Assembly: GCA_029945625.1 (NCBI GenBank)
Contig: JAQSCW010000055.1
Span: 1-64,000 of the forward strand
Direction: 5' to 3'
Origin: a bacterium
Lineage (GTDB): Bacteria; Bacteroidota; Bacteroidia; B-17B0; Aurantibacillaceae
DNA length: 64,000 nucleotides
Made by a program: the position numbers and the translations under genes. Positions within the stretch are counted from its first letter, which is position 1; every line of letters starts with the position of its first letter. This document shows, in pieces, positions 9,231 to 17,211 of this stretch. The notes beneath the pieces were generated by a model. The model ran no database searches. It was given only the letters and a program-made list of their open reading frames with translations, and had not been told where the DNA came from.

Positions 9231-9467
9231 ATGACAACGACAGCTATTCGCGCTAAAGTGCATAAATATATTGATGAGGCAGACACAAAAGTACTTGAAG
9301 TTGTTTATCAACTCTTAGAAGTTTATCGTCGAAGCAATTCTAGCCTATTGACGAACGAACAGCAAAAAGAGGTTCTTAAAAGATCTGCATTGTACAAAGC
9401 CGGCAAAATTAAGGGTTATTCAATTGCTGAAGCTCGTAAGCTTGTAAAACAAAGACAATCTTCCTAA
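9231..9467 (+). CDS. Small protein, probable antitoxin
   Basis: This 78-residue protein is helical and charged. It ends in a basic segment (YKAGKIKGYSIAEARKLVKQRQSS) of the kind found in small antitoxins that sit directly before RelE/ParE genes. I do not recognise a defined DNA-binding fold. The evidence for the call is its position: its stop is separated by one base from the toxin start, so translation is coupled. It would bind and neutralise the product of the following gene. Confidence 0.7.
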   Translation: MTTTAIRAKVHKYIDEADTKVLEVVYQLLEVYRRSNSSLLTNEQQKEVLKRSALYKAGKIKGYSIAEARKLVKQRQSS

Positions 9468-9468
9468 A

Positions 9469-9774
9469 GTGCCTTCATACAAAATTCTAATTCTCGATCA
9501 AGCGATTTCTGAAATAGCTGAATCTTGTTTGTATTATAATAAAAAAATTGCAGGATTAGGTTTTGAGTTTGAAGAGGAAGTGTTTAAGCTCTTTGAAATA
9601 ATCAAGGAGAAACCGTTACTTTTTCCAATTAAATTCGCGCACATTCATGAAGCTATAGTGACGCGCTTTCCATTTGTAGTAAATTACGAAGTTTCCGGGC
9701 GGCAAATTATAATATCTGCTGTCTTTCACACAAAGAGACACCCGGGCAAAAAAACAAAACGAAGTCGTAGATAA
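9469..9774 (+). CDS. RelE/ParE-family toxin
   Basis: The 101-residue protein has the ParE-like pattern: an N-terminal strand and helix (YKILILDQAISEIAESCLYY), a GLGFEFEEEVFKLFEIIKEKPLLFP helix-turn region, and C-terminal strands (VTRFPFVVNYEV...IIISAVFHTKRHPGK). The final FHTKRHP is the usual ParE C-terminal strand. The start codon is GTG, one base after the antitoxin stop. Family members poison gyrase (ParE) or cleave mRNA on the ribosome (RelE); the sequence does not decide which. The frame is intact. Confidence 0.8.
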   Translation: MPSYKILILDQAISEIAESCLYYNKKIAGLGFEFEEEVFKLFEIIKEKPLLFPIKFAHIHEAIVTRFPFVVNYEVSGRQIIISAVFHTKRHPGKKTKRSRR

Positions 9775-9785
9775 AACCCACGTTG

Positions 9786-9806
9786 GGCGAAGCGTCTCGC
9801 TTCGCC
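9786..9806. repeat. Perfect 9-bp inverted repeat after the toxin gene
   Basis: GGCGAAGCG and CGCTTCGCC flank a TCT loop. A second small hairpin (AAGGC/GCCTT) follows. It has the position of a 3' hairpin for the toxin-antitoxin operon, but there is no T-tract, so I do not call it a terminator. Confidence 0.5.
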
Positions 9807-9889
9807 AGGCACTATAAGGCATTTTGCCTTGCAGAAATTCCGCTATTGAACGAATCGTCTCGATTTACATAACAGGGACTAATCTGAAC

Positions 9890-10194
9890 TCAAGCTCCTA
9901 CATATTCAAGAGCCGCTTTGGCAAAACCGGCCCATTTTTTACAGTGTACAAATGGAAGCTGCACCCATTCTTTCATGGGCCTTTTTTTTCCGGATGGATC
10001 AAATAATTTGGCACCCTCACAACTCATGGCCTTAATGTGAGCGTCGCCGCTTAATATAAATACCATTTCATTTTGGAAAAAGCAGATGAAGGTTTGCCCT
10101 GTAACTTAAAGCAGGGTTTGCCAAATAACTGACTTTGTTCGGCGCCTGCTAATTTTTTTCCGATTGACAAATAGAGGGTTTCTTCTTCGCGCAT
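9890..10194 (-). pseudogene. TfoX-like small protein gene, broken by one missing base
   Basis: Reading down from ATG 10194 gives MREEETLYLSIGKKLAG...SQLFGKPCFKLQGK. The frame then shifts at about 10091-10096 and continues in the next frame as TFICFFQNEMVFILSGDAHIKAM...LFDPSGKKRPMKEWVQ...KWAGFAKAALEYVGA before TGA at 9890-9892. Adding one base at the AAA-CC junction would restore KAFICFF and one continuous protein of about 100 residues. The joined sequence resembles the small TfoX/YjbR-like proteins common in Bacteroidota. It is either a recent pseudogene or a single-base sequence error. Confidence 0.65.
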
Positions 10195-10443
10195 AAGAAC
10201 AGTAGTATTGATTCTGAAAGCAATTTACGATTTTGAACAGTTAGAGTTTCATTATTTTTAGAGGTGAATCCTTCACAAAACGTTCGGCTATTAGTTCATT
10301 TCAGGTGATCATTCATCTCGTTTTGTTGCGTCGGCTAGTGCCTGTCTTCCGTGAAGTTAAATGTACAGAAGTCTGCCGTGATGCCAAAATACCACAGAAA
10401 CAAGCATTAGCCCAAACTGCTGTTATGCGATCGCCTTTTATTG
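10195..10443. other. Intergenic between pseudogene and antitoxin gene
   Basis: About 250 bases with no supported gene. I see no direct repeats that would mark a mobile-element boundary. Confidence 0.4.
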
Positions 10444-10770
10444 TCAAGCTAATTGCAGATGTTTTTTCTCAAGCTTCACGTTAAAATGTATGTCCGCTTT
10501 TAACGCTTTAAACACTTTTATGATGGTATCTATTGTCGCGCTGTTGGAACTACTTTCAAGTTTTGAAATTTGTGATTTTTGTACTCCAACTAAAACGCCT
10601 AATTGTTCTTGAGTCAAATTACGCTCTTGTCGTGCAGTTTTAATCATATGCCCTAGAACGTCCATACTTAATTCATACTCATAATCATCTCTTGATTTTG
10701 TTCCTTTTTTACCTACATATTTGTCCTTCATTTCGGCAAGCGAATAGGACTTTATTTCTTTCTTAGCCAT
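10444..10770 (-). CDS. XRE-family HTH antitoxin, HigA-like
   Basis: The 108-residue protein has a helix-turn-helix of the Cro/CI type at about 48-100 (LGHMIKTARQERNLTQEQLGVLVGVQKSQISKLESS...TIDTIIKVFKALKADI) after a charged N-terminal arm. Such proteins act as antitoxin and operon repressor for HigB/Gp49-like toxins. Its ATG lies three bases after the stop of the toxin remnant, in toxin-then-antitoxin order. The frame is intact although its toxin gene is not. Confidence 0.85.
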   Translation of the reverse strand: MAKKEIKSYSLAEMKDKYVGKKGTKSRDDYEYELSMDVLGHMIKTARQERNLTQEQLGVLVGVQKSQISKLESSSNSATIDTIIKVFKALKADIHFNVKLEKKHLQLA

Positions 10771-10773
10771 GAT

Positions 10774-11114
10774 TTATTTTTTAAGTTTAAATTCAAAATA
10801 TTGTTTTCTAATTTTTTCGGCTCTATCAATTTCGTTTTTTGGCACTTTGTCAACCTTTTTTATAAACCCGTGAGTCGCCAGTACCAGAGTGTCCGTAGAA
10901 TCTGTTTTGTCCCAAAATGCTAAAAGTCGAATTTGAAGCCCATTGTATTTGCTCCTAAATTCCCAAATGTCATTGGAAAGTTTTTTAAAAAGTTTTGGGT
11001 CATTTGTTTGTTCAGCAAGGTCAATGTTGTATAATATTTTTTTAATTGCTTAATATGTAGTCCTGAAATGAATCGATTTGCTTCTTCTAAAAACGTTGTC
11101 CGAAAATAGTGCAT
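10774..11114 (-). pseudogene. RelE/HigB (Gp49-like) toxin gene with a one-base frameshift
   Basis: From ATG 11114 the frame reads MHYFRTTFLEEANRF...HIKQLKK and then goes out of frame at a run of seven A (plus-strand T7, 11037-11043). With eight A the protein would continue ILYNIDLAEQTNDPKLFKKL...IWEFRSKYNGLQIRLLAFW...LATHGFIKKVDKVPKNEIDRAEKI to TAA at 10774. This gives about 113 residues with the Gp49-like signature (WEFR...HGFIKKxxKxPxxEIxxAxxI). The rest of the frame is clean, so the break is recent, phase-variable by slippage, or a homopolymer error. Confidence 0.75.
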
Positions 11115-11641
11115 TACTTTTTAACACAAATATAATGCAATTAGTTGTAGTTTCCATATTTAGAAACTTTGTCTGTGGCTTACGCCGGGTAAAGGTGACG
11201 CATAACGCTCAGGCCTAGCCAATTTTTGCCTGCAGGAACACTACTTTGCCAAATTATCCGGTTGGTATATGTATATGACAAAGGGAAAGCAACCGAAAAT
11301 AACACATCGCTATCAGAGCGAGATTTTGCGCCAGGGATGGAGCGGCCTGTCTGAGCTCTTTTTTATGAGCCTTTTTCAGGCGAAATAAAAAAAGCGAGTA
11401 GCGACAGCCCGTTAAGGCGCCCAAATAAATAAAGTGAAAATTAATATTAAACGGTCGAAGACCAACAAACAATTGTGGAATACGTGAAAGATTAACACCG
11501 CTTACACATGAGATCCCAAAACCTCAGAGTTCAGCAGCAGCTCTGCCTTGCGTTTTTTTCCTCCCTTGCTTTCTTAATGTATTTTACTTTTTTCATTTTC
11601 ATCTTTTCAGAGCCGGTCTCGAAAGGAAATTCCAACACCAT
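11115..11641. other. Intergenic, 527 bp, with one structured element
   Basis: No convincing gene is present. A plus-strand frame at 11508-11726 overlaps the 3' end of the opposite gene and looks spurious. The segment contains the hairpin-rich element at 11326-11422, described separately. Confidence 0.45.
11326..11422. repeat. Structured intergenic element (GCGCC...GGCGC closed)
   Basis: The outer arms GCGCC (11328-11332) and GGCGC (11416-11420) enclose AGGGATGGAGCGG on the left and GCGAGTAGCGACAGCCCG on the right. Between them is an inner hairpin (GCCTG 11345-11349 with CAGGC 11377-11381). From memory, this AGGGAT...AGCG...CAGCCCG layout resembles a structured motif found in intergenic regions of many Bacteroidota. 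Whether it is an RNA, a terminator or a mobile palindrome is unknown. Confidence 0.5.
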
Positions 11642-12355
11642 TTATCTGTACGAATGTGTAATGTACACCGGCAAATCGCCGATGAAATTCTGCACCTTCT
11701 CGGGTTTCATGGGGCGGTTTCGGTAGTACTTAATATAGTTTGCGTACCCTATCGTACTCATCCAATTATCAATCTGCAGTTTGTTGATACACTCTTCGTT
11801 GTAAGAAAGTAATTGATACCCCAAACCCACATCCAGTGTACGCTCTTCTGCTGCATTATGTAATTGATTTTTTCCTTTCGCCGAGTGCGATTTGAAATAG
11901 AAAGAAAGGAAATTAAAAAATCCACCGGTGCTCATGTCATCAATCAAGCCCATTTGGCTGCCTATCAAACCCAGTTGCGAATTAAAGCTCAAATTGCCAA
12001 TCACTACACTGTCGAGTGTTGATTTGGTGCTGTTGCTGAAGGTGATGTGGTAAACGCGCTGCGCCGGCGTTTTAAAGATGGAGAAAAAATAGGGACGGGT
12101 GCGTACCACATTCGAAGAGCGCTTAAAATCAACAATGATGTTTTTTGCGAGCATATGAGGGTAAAATTTGAGTACGTAATTAAACTGGTGAACAAGAATA
12201 GTATCCTTAAGTGTACTGCGGAAAACTACCCGTTTGGCTGAATCGTTTAGTTGGCCCACTATTTCCCTGCCGGGATTCTTGTAATACAGGCCCTGCGCGC
12301 TCACTTGGCTAATTAGCAACAACGAGATGGCAAAAATGAGCAGGCTTTTATGCAT
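11642..12355 (-). CDS. Secreted protein of unknown function
   Basis: The 237-residue protein starts with a clear signal peptide (MHKSLLIFAISLLLISQVSAQG). The mature part is mixed, with no repeats, no sorting domain and no cysteine pattern. It contains a conserved-looking central stretch (RTRPYFFSIFKTPAQRVYHITFSNSTKSTLDSVVIGNLSF) that may be beta-rich. I recognise no family. It is divergent from the YigZ gene with a 57-bp gap that must hold both promoters. Confidence 0.7.
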   Translation of the reverse strand: MHKSLLIFAISLLLISQVSAQGLYYKNPGREIVGQLNDSAKRVVFRSTLKDTILVHQFNYVLKFYPHMLAKNIIVDFKRSSNVVRTRPYFFSIFKTPAQRVYHITFSNSTKSTLDSVVIGNLSFNSQLGLIGSQMGLIDDMSTGGFFNFLSFYFKSHSAKGKNQLHNAAEERTLDVGLGYQLLSYNEECINKLQIDNWMSTIGYANYIKYYRNRPMKPEKVQNFIGDLPVYITHSYR

Positions 12356-12412
12356 GAACGAATTTAATTAATTTTTTCCACGCGATTAAATTACTTTTGT
12401 ACCGATTACCAG

Positions 12413-13027
12413 ATGTTATTTTCCGATTCATTTTTTACGGTCTCAAAACAAGCTGAAGTTCTTTTTAAAGACCGAGGCTCTAAGTTTTATGCTTTTTGTT
12501 ACCGCCTGCGGTCTGAATCTGAAATAAAGGAAAAATTACTTGAACTTAAAAAACAGCACCCTTCGGCAACTCACCAGTGTTATGCCTGGCGTCTGGGGCC
12601 CGACAAACAGGCCTTTCGGGTAAACGACGACGGAGAACCGTCGGGTACTGCCGGCAAACCTATCTTCGGGCAAATTCAGGCACACAACCTCAGTAATGTT
12701 CTCATTGTGGTGGTGCGTTATTTCGGGGGTACGCAACTGGGTGTGCCCGGACTGATTCATGCCTATAGAACCGCGGCCGCTGAAGCCATTGCATTAGCCG
12801 GCATTGAGGAAGAATTCATTTTGTTTGAATACCGTGCCGAATTTGGCATGGACGATACGAGTTCGGTGATGCGTTTGCTCAAGGAACTCGACGCGAAAAT
12901 AATTTCAAACAATTATCACGAAAATAACATACTGGTTTTTCACGTCAAAAAACAAAATAGCGACACGCTCGAAGAACGCATGAAGGAATTATACCGTGTT
13001 AAGTTGAAATTCATAACTTTGGTTTAA
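12413..13027 (+). CDS. YigZ/IMPACT family protein
   Basis: The 204-residue protein has the UPF0029 N-terminal domain with the family signature GDGEPSGTAGKP-like stretch (VNDDGEPSGTAGKPIFGQI, about 74-92) and VVVRYFGGTQLGVPGLIHAYRTAA (about 102-125), then a short C-terminal ferredoxin-like domain. Bacterial YigZ is of unclear function; the eukaryotic relative IMPACT regulates translation through GCN1/GCN2. A TACTTTTG -7 match at 12392-12399 lies just before the start. The next gene follows after 11 bases. Confidence 0.9.
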   Translation: MLFSDSFFTVSKQAEVLFKDRGSKFYAFCYRLRSESEIKEKLLELKKQHPSATHQCYAWRLGPDKQAFRVNDDGEPSGTAGKPIFGQIQAHNLSNVLIVVVRYFGGTQLGVPGLIHAYRTAAAEAIALAGIEEEFILFEYRAEFGMDDTSSVMRLLKELDAKIISNNYHENNILVFHVKKQNSDTLEERMKELYRVKLKFITLV

Positions 13028-13038
13028 TCTAAAAATAT

Positions 13039-13992
13039 ATGACAAAACACAATCGCCCGCTCGACTATTCTTTACTGAAAGAACTCTGTGCCATTCATGC
13101 TCCCAGTGGTAATGAAGTGGCCATGAAAGAATTTTTAATGAATCATATTCAGAAACACCGAGTGAATTGGAAACACCAGCCAAAGATCATTCAGGGTAAA
13201 GGATTCCAGGACAATATCATCCTTATTTTCGGCAAACCACGCACGGCTATTTTCGCCCATATGGACAGCATCGGCTTTACAGTACGATATGGAAAACAGC
13301 TGGTAAAAATAGGGGGGCCGGTTACTGCCTCCGGCATTAAATTAGTGGGTACCGACACACTTGGAACACAAGACGTAATTCTGCAGGCATCAAAAGATAA
13401 AAAAACCGGAGTCACTACTCTCGAATACAAAGCAGCACGAGATTTTGAGAGGGGAACCGAATTGCTGTTTAAACCGAATTGGCGAGAGAGCAAAGATTTT
13501 GTGCAATGTTGTTATATGGATAACCGATTGGGCATACTCAGCGCATTAAAAGTGGCCGAAACGTTAAAAAATGGTGCCATCGTATTCAGTACCTGGGAAG
13601 AACACGGAGGCGGCAGCGTGGCCTATTTACAGAAGTATTTAGTTGAGAAGTATAAAATCACGCAAGGGCTTATTTCCGATATCTCCTGGATCTCAGACGG
13701 CGTGCATCACGCAAAAGGTCCGGTAATTAGTATGCGCGACAGTTTAATTCCGCGAAGGAGTTTTGTAAACAAGATCATTGCCATTGCGAAAAAAAACAAA
13801 TGCGCCTTTCAATTAGAAATAGAAGGAGGCGGAGGGAGCGATGCCAAAGAACTCCAATTTTCAGATCATCCCTGGGATTGGTGTTTTATTGGAGCTGCCG
13901 AAGATCACGTGCATTCACCCGACGAAAAAGTTCACAAAAAAGATGCCGAGGGGATGGTACAACTCTACGAAGCAGTGATGAAAGAGCTCTAA
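13039..13992 (+). CDS. M42-family aminopeptidase
   Basis: The 317-residue protein has the two-metal M42/M20 arrangement: AHMDSIGF (about 74-81), CYMDNRLGILSA (about 156-167), TWEEHGGGSV (about 185-194), SDISWISDG (about 213-221) and HVHSPDEKVH near the C-terminus (about 293-302). M42 enzymes are cytoplasmic aminopeptidases trimming peptides from proteasome-like or general turnover; specificity is not readable here. It overlaps the 3' end of the convergent DUF1571-like gene by 4 bases. Confidence 0.88.
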   Translation: MTKHNRPLDYSLLKELCAIHAPSGNEVAMKEFLMNHIQKHRVNWKHQPKIIQGKGFQDNIILIFGKPRTAIFAHMDSIGFTVRYGKQLVKIGGPVTASGIKLVGTDTLGTQDVILQASKDKKTGVTTLEYKAARDFERGTELLFKPNWRESKDFVQCCYMDNRLGILSALKVAETLKNGAIVFSTWEEHGGGSVAYLQKYLVEKYKITQGLISDISWISDGVHHAKGPVISMRDSLIPRRSFVNKIIAIAKKNKCAFQLEIEGGGGSDAKELQFSDHPWDWCFIGAAEDHVHSPDEKVHKKDAEGMVQLYEAVMKEL

Positions 13993-14837
13993 AAATCGTA
14001 GGCGTCGTTGTCCCTGTCAAATTCATCGGCCTGAAAAGGTTTGTTAATTTGAATATGCGTGTAGTCGTAGCTTTCAAAAAGACCCATATCATCGTAGAGA
14101 CTGAGCGAAACAGGCAGCATCATTTTTTCTTCCAGAAACACCATCGCCTTCTTACAATACAAGGTGGGTACTTTTAAAACAGTTCCTTTTTTTAAATACC
14201 CAAAGTCGTTGAGCAAATTATTTTTGTAACGCAGTAAATAATCATTTACGCATAATTCGTAGGCGATCACGCTGGCCGTTTCTTTGTCGCGAACGGTATA
14301 ATTAACATAGGTGTAGTTAGTGTTTTCATATTCGAGTAAATGGCAGGTATACCCGTTCTTAACTGCCTTTCCACGATACGTGAAATTTTTGATGCCATCG
14401 CGGTCTTTGTTTATAGTGAGGGCCACCGATTTGCCTATAAATCCATACCCTAGTTCATGAATGGTATAGTGTTGGTTTTTGCGCATGAGATTGCCCCTCG
14501 GGTCAAGATTCAGCATCAAATAGGGAAACGTGTGTAATTTGATCAAGGCTTTAACTTCCGGCTTTTCGGAATCGTAGAGAATTTCCACATCCTTGCTGAG
14601 CCCTCTGAAATAGACTTTCTCAGGCCGGGTTTGCAATTTGATTTCAGATACGCTGTTAGAATATGTTTTTTCGATGCGCTCAATCGCATGCACGTTCTGT
14701 CGAAGAGTACGAATGTTTTTGATGGAGTCGTACATTTGCCCTAACAATTTTTCAGGCGAAACCGCTGGAGGAGAGAGAGATCTGAACGCAACTAGAAGAC
14801 CAGTGAAAAATAGGAAGAAAAAGGACCGGAAGCGCAT
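13989..14837 (-). CDS. DUF1571-like periplasmic/exported protein
   Basis: The 282-residue protein has an N-terminal hydrophobic signal (FFFLFFTGLLVAFRSLS). It is followed by a LolA/DUF1571-like body: helix SIKNIRTLRQNVHAIERI, then strands such as IKLQTRPEKVYFRGL and VEILYDSEKP. Proteins of this type are thought to bind lipophilic groups, but the function here is unknown. It ends in an acidic tail (DEFDRDNDAYDF). The coding end overlaps the M42 gene convergently, leaving no room for a classical terminator. Confidence 0.72.
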   Translation of the reverse strand: MRFRSFFFLFFTGLLVAFRSLSPPAVSPEKLLGQMYDSIKNIRTLRQNVHAIERIEKTYSNSVSEIKLQTRPEKVYFRGLSKDVEILYDSEKPEVKALIKLHTFPYLMLNLDPRGNLMRKNQHYTIHELGYGFIGKSVALTINKDRDGIKNFTYRGKAVKNGYTCHLLEYENTNYTYVNYTVRDKETASVIAYELCVNDYLLRYKNNLLNDFGYLKKGTVLKVPTLYCKKAMVFLEEKMMLPVSLSLYDDMGLFESYDYTHIQINKPFQADEFDRDNDAYDF

Positions 14838-14901
14838 ATATTTAAAACAATAAAAATAGCTAATAGTTTTTAGTTATTTTTGAATTTTTGAATTCTTAAC
14901 T

Positions 14902-15645
14902 ATGGCAGTCTTAGGAATAATCCCCGCTCGTTACGCGTCAACCCGCTTTCCGGGCAAACCACTAGCCCTTATTCAGGGCAAGTCGATGCTGCAACGGGTT
15001 TATGAACAAACCATAAGGTCACGTAAATTGACGGAAGTAATCGTGGCTACCGACGATGAGCGCATCATGGAGCATGCAAAGGGCTTTGGTGCCGAAGTTG
15101 TACTTACCCGCGCCGATCATCCCAGTGGCACCGATCGTTGTTTTGAAGCGTTTACGAAACTGAATAAAAAATTTGATTATGTTCTCAATGTGCAGGGGGA
15201 TGAACCTTTTTTGGATCCGCGTCAAATTGATTCTCTGGTAGAAGTGTGCGATGGTAAACGTGAGATCATTACCCAAATGATCAAATGCACGAGTCACGAG
15301 GTGTTATTTGATGCCGGTGAAGTGAAAATTGTGTTGAACGAGCGCAAGGAAGCTTTGTATTTCAGTCGTTCAGTGATTCCCTACTTAAAAAACGTGCCCG
15401 AACAGGATTGGCATAAACAGGTTGATTATTATCGCCACGTGGGCATGTATGCCTACCGCGTTGATGTTCTTGAAAAGATTTGCGCTTTAAAACCTTCCAC
15501 ACTCGAGAAAGCGGAATCGCTCGAACAATTGCGTTGGCTGGAGAACGGGTATAAGATCACGTGCGTGGAAACCGATTTCGATAGCCATTGCATCGATTCG
15601 CCCGAAGACATTGATAAAGTGCTGCGATTAATGAAACTCGCCTAA
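14902..15645 (+). CDS. kdsB: 3-deoxy-manno-octulosonate cytidylyltransferase (CMP-KDO synthetase)
   Basis: The 247-residue enzyme carries the CTP-binding start IIPARYASTRFPGKPLA (residues 6-22), DRCFEAF (about 78-84) and NVQGDEPF (about 97-104) of KdsB. It activates KDO as CMP-KDO for attachment to lipid A, indicating LPS. Its stop codon directly abuts the ATG of queA with no intergenic base. A TATTTTTG -7 match lies at 14875-14882. Confidence 0.95.
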   Translation: MAVLGIIPARYASTRFPGKPLALIQGKSMLQRVYEQTIRSRKLTEVIVATDDERIMEHAKGFGAEVVLTRADHPSGTDRCFEAFTKLNKKFDYVLNVQGDEPFLDPRQIDSLVEVCDGKREIITQMIKCTSHEVLFDAGEVKIVLNERKEALYFSRSVIPYLKNVPEQDWHKQVDYYRHVGMYAYRVDVLEKICALKPSTLEKAESLEQLRWLENGYKITCVETDFDSHCIDSPEDIDKVLRLMKLA

Positions 15646-16866
15646 ATGCCAAAACATCCCTCCGAGATTTCCATCAACGCGTTTACCTACGAACTTCCGG
15701 ATGAAAAGATCGCGAAATTTCCATTGGCAGAACGCGACCGGTCAAAACTGCTCGTGTACAAGGATGGCAGCATCACCGAAAGTGTTTTTGAAGATCTGGA
15801 TACGTTTATTGAAGAAGATACCCTACTGGTGTTCAATGAAACAAAGGTCATTCAGGCCCGACTCAATTTTTTAAATCAGAAGGGGCAGTCCATCGAAATT
15901 TTTTGCCTTGAACCTACAAAGTGCGATGGTGATCTGCATACCGCATTAAACGTGCAAATTAACACCCGATGGAATTGTTTGATCGGGAATTTAAGACGAT
16001 GGAAAACGCCCGAACTGGTTCTCAGGAAAAATGATACAGAACTAAGAGTTCAATTGGCAGCTCAACAAAAAGGATATGGTGAAGTCGACTTTTTTTGGAG
16101 TCCGGAACACCTTACGTTCGCCGAAATTCTTGAAATTTTCGGAAACATGCCCATACCTCCTTATCTGAAAAGAGAAAGCGAGAGCTCTGATAAAACGCGG
16201 TATCAAACCTTGTACTCCAAAAAAGAAGGTTCAGTGGCCGCCCCCACAGCGGGATTGCATTTTACTGAACGCTTGTTTCATAAATTAAAGGATCAGAACA
16301 TTAAAACTGCTTCCCTTACTTTGCATGTTGGGGCAGGTACCTTTAAACCCGTGAAATCGGCCACCATGGAGGGCCACGAGATGCATGCCGAATGGATGGA
16401 GGTGGGCATTGCTACCATTCAAAAACTGATTGATCAGCAAAATAAAACTAGTATCGCCGTAGGCACCACGTCCTTAAGAACCATTGAAACCTTGTATTGG
16501 ATGGGATTGAAGGCTCTTGCGAATCCCAATGCCTCCTTATCAGAACTCGAAATTAAACAATGGGAAGTATACGATCTTAAAGATGAGAATAAAAGTACCG
16601 CTGATTGTTTTGAGGCCATGCTGCTCTGGATGAAAAAAAACGGCACGGATCGACTCATTTGTCAAACACAGATCTTGATTGCCCCTCCATATCAATTAAA
16701 GGTTGCTTCGGGCCTCATTACTAATTTTCATCAGCCTCAAAGTACTTTACTACTCTTGGTAGCGGCGGTTGTGGGGGAACGTTGGAAGGAAATATACGAC
16801 TATGCATTAGGGCACAAGTTCCGGTTTTTGAGTTATGGCGACAGCTCACTTTTATTCAAACAATAA
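15646..16866 (+). CDS. queA: S-adenosylmethionine:tRNA ribosyltransferase-isomerase
   Basis: The 406-residue protein matches QueA: FTYELPDEKIAKFPLAERDRSKLL (about 8-31), the TLYSKKEGSVAAPTAGLHF core (about 187-205), LTLHVGAGTFKPVK (about 224-237) and FHQPQSTLLLLVAA near the end. It converts preQ1 at tRNA position 34 to epoxyqueuosine using SAM as ribosyl donor. It is somewhat longer than the usual 340-360 residues, as in other Bacteroidota. It is co-transcribed with kdsB by adjacency, not by pathway. Confidence 0.95.
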   Translation: MPKHPSEISINAFTYELPDEKIAKFPLAERDRSKLLVYKDGSITESVFEDLDTFIEEDTLLVFNETKVIQARLNFLNQKGQSIEIFCLEPTKCDGDLHTALNVQINTRWNCLIGNLRRWKTPELVLRKNDTELRVQLAAQQKGYGEVDFFWSPEHLTFAEILEIFGNMPIPPYLKRESESSDKTRYQTLYSKKEGSVAAPTAGLHFTERLFHKLKDQNIKTASLTLHVGAGTFKPVKSATMEGHEMHAEWMEVGIATIQKLIDQQNKTSIAVGTTSLRTIETLYWMGLKALANPNASLSELEIKQWEVYDLKDENKSTADCFEAMLLWMKKNGTDRLICQTQILIAPPYQLKVASGLITNFHQPQSTLLLLVAAVVGERWKEIYDYALGHKFRFLSYGDSSLLFKQ

Positions 16867-17211
16867 TCTGCATTATACGTGTGTGCAATTGCCTGCTTTT
16901 GGAGTCGGGCCCCCGCCACTTGTTTTTTTCGGCCCACGTGACCTATAATAATGTTTCTACAAAGGCCTGAATAATGGCTGAATCAAAAAGCGCACGACCC
17001 GCCTGCTGTTTAGCTGTCGGCTCTTCTAGATGAGTTTCGGTGAACCTGCTCACATTTAAATGTGTTGAAACAGCCCCGGCCCCTTCGTCCAATTTCACAA
17101 AAATTGTTTATTCACGCCATACTTTTCCAATTGAAGAGCCCGCCACCGTAGAATCGTTTTATTTTTTTACTATATTTGATAAACAAACACATAAACATAA
17201 AATCTACTTCT
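16867..17211. other. Intergenic before the small T9SS protein
   Basis: About 345 bases without a supported gene. A TATATTTG -7 promoter match at 17171-17178 probably serves the following gene; no good -33 box is seen. Confidence 0.45.

Noticed and set aside
9786-9806. Hairpin as terminator of the first TA pair
   Set aside because: The stem is perfect, but there is no T-tract on either strand.
9824-10006. Plus-strand small frame inside the TfoX-like remnant
   Set aside because: It is antisense to the joined TfoX-like reading, which has clear family resemblance.
11508-11726. 72-codon plus-strand frame with a hydrophobic start
   Set aside because: It overlaps the 3' end of the opposite secreted-protein gene, has no family resemblance, and its hydrophobic stretch arises from AT-rich intergenic DNA.
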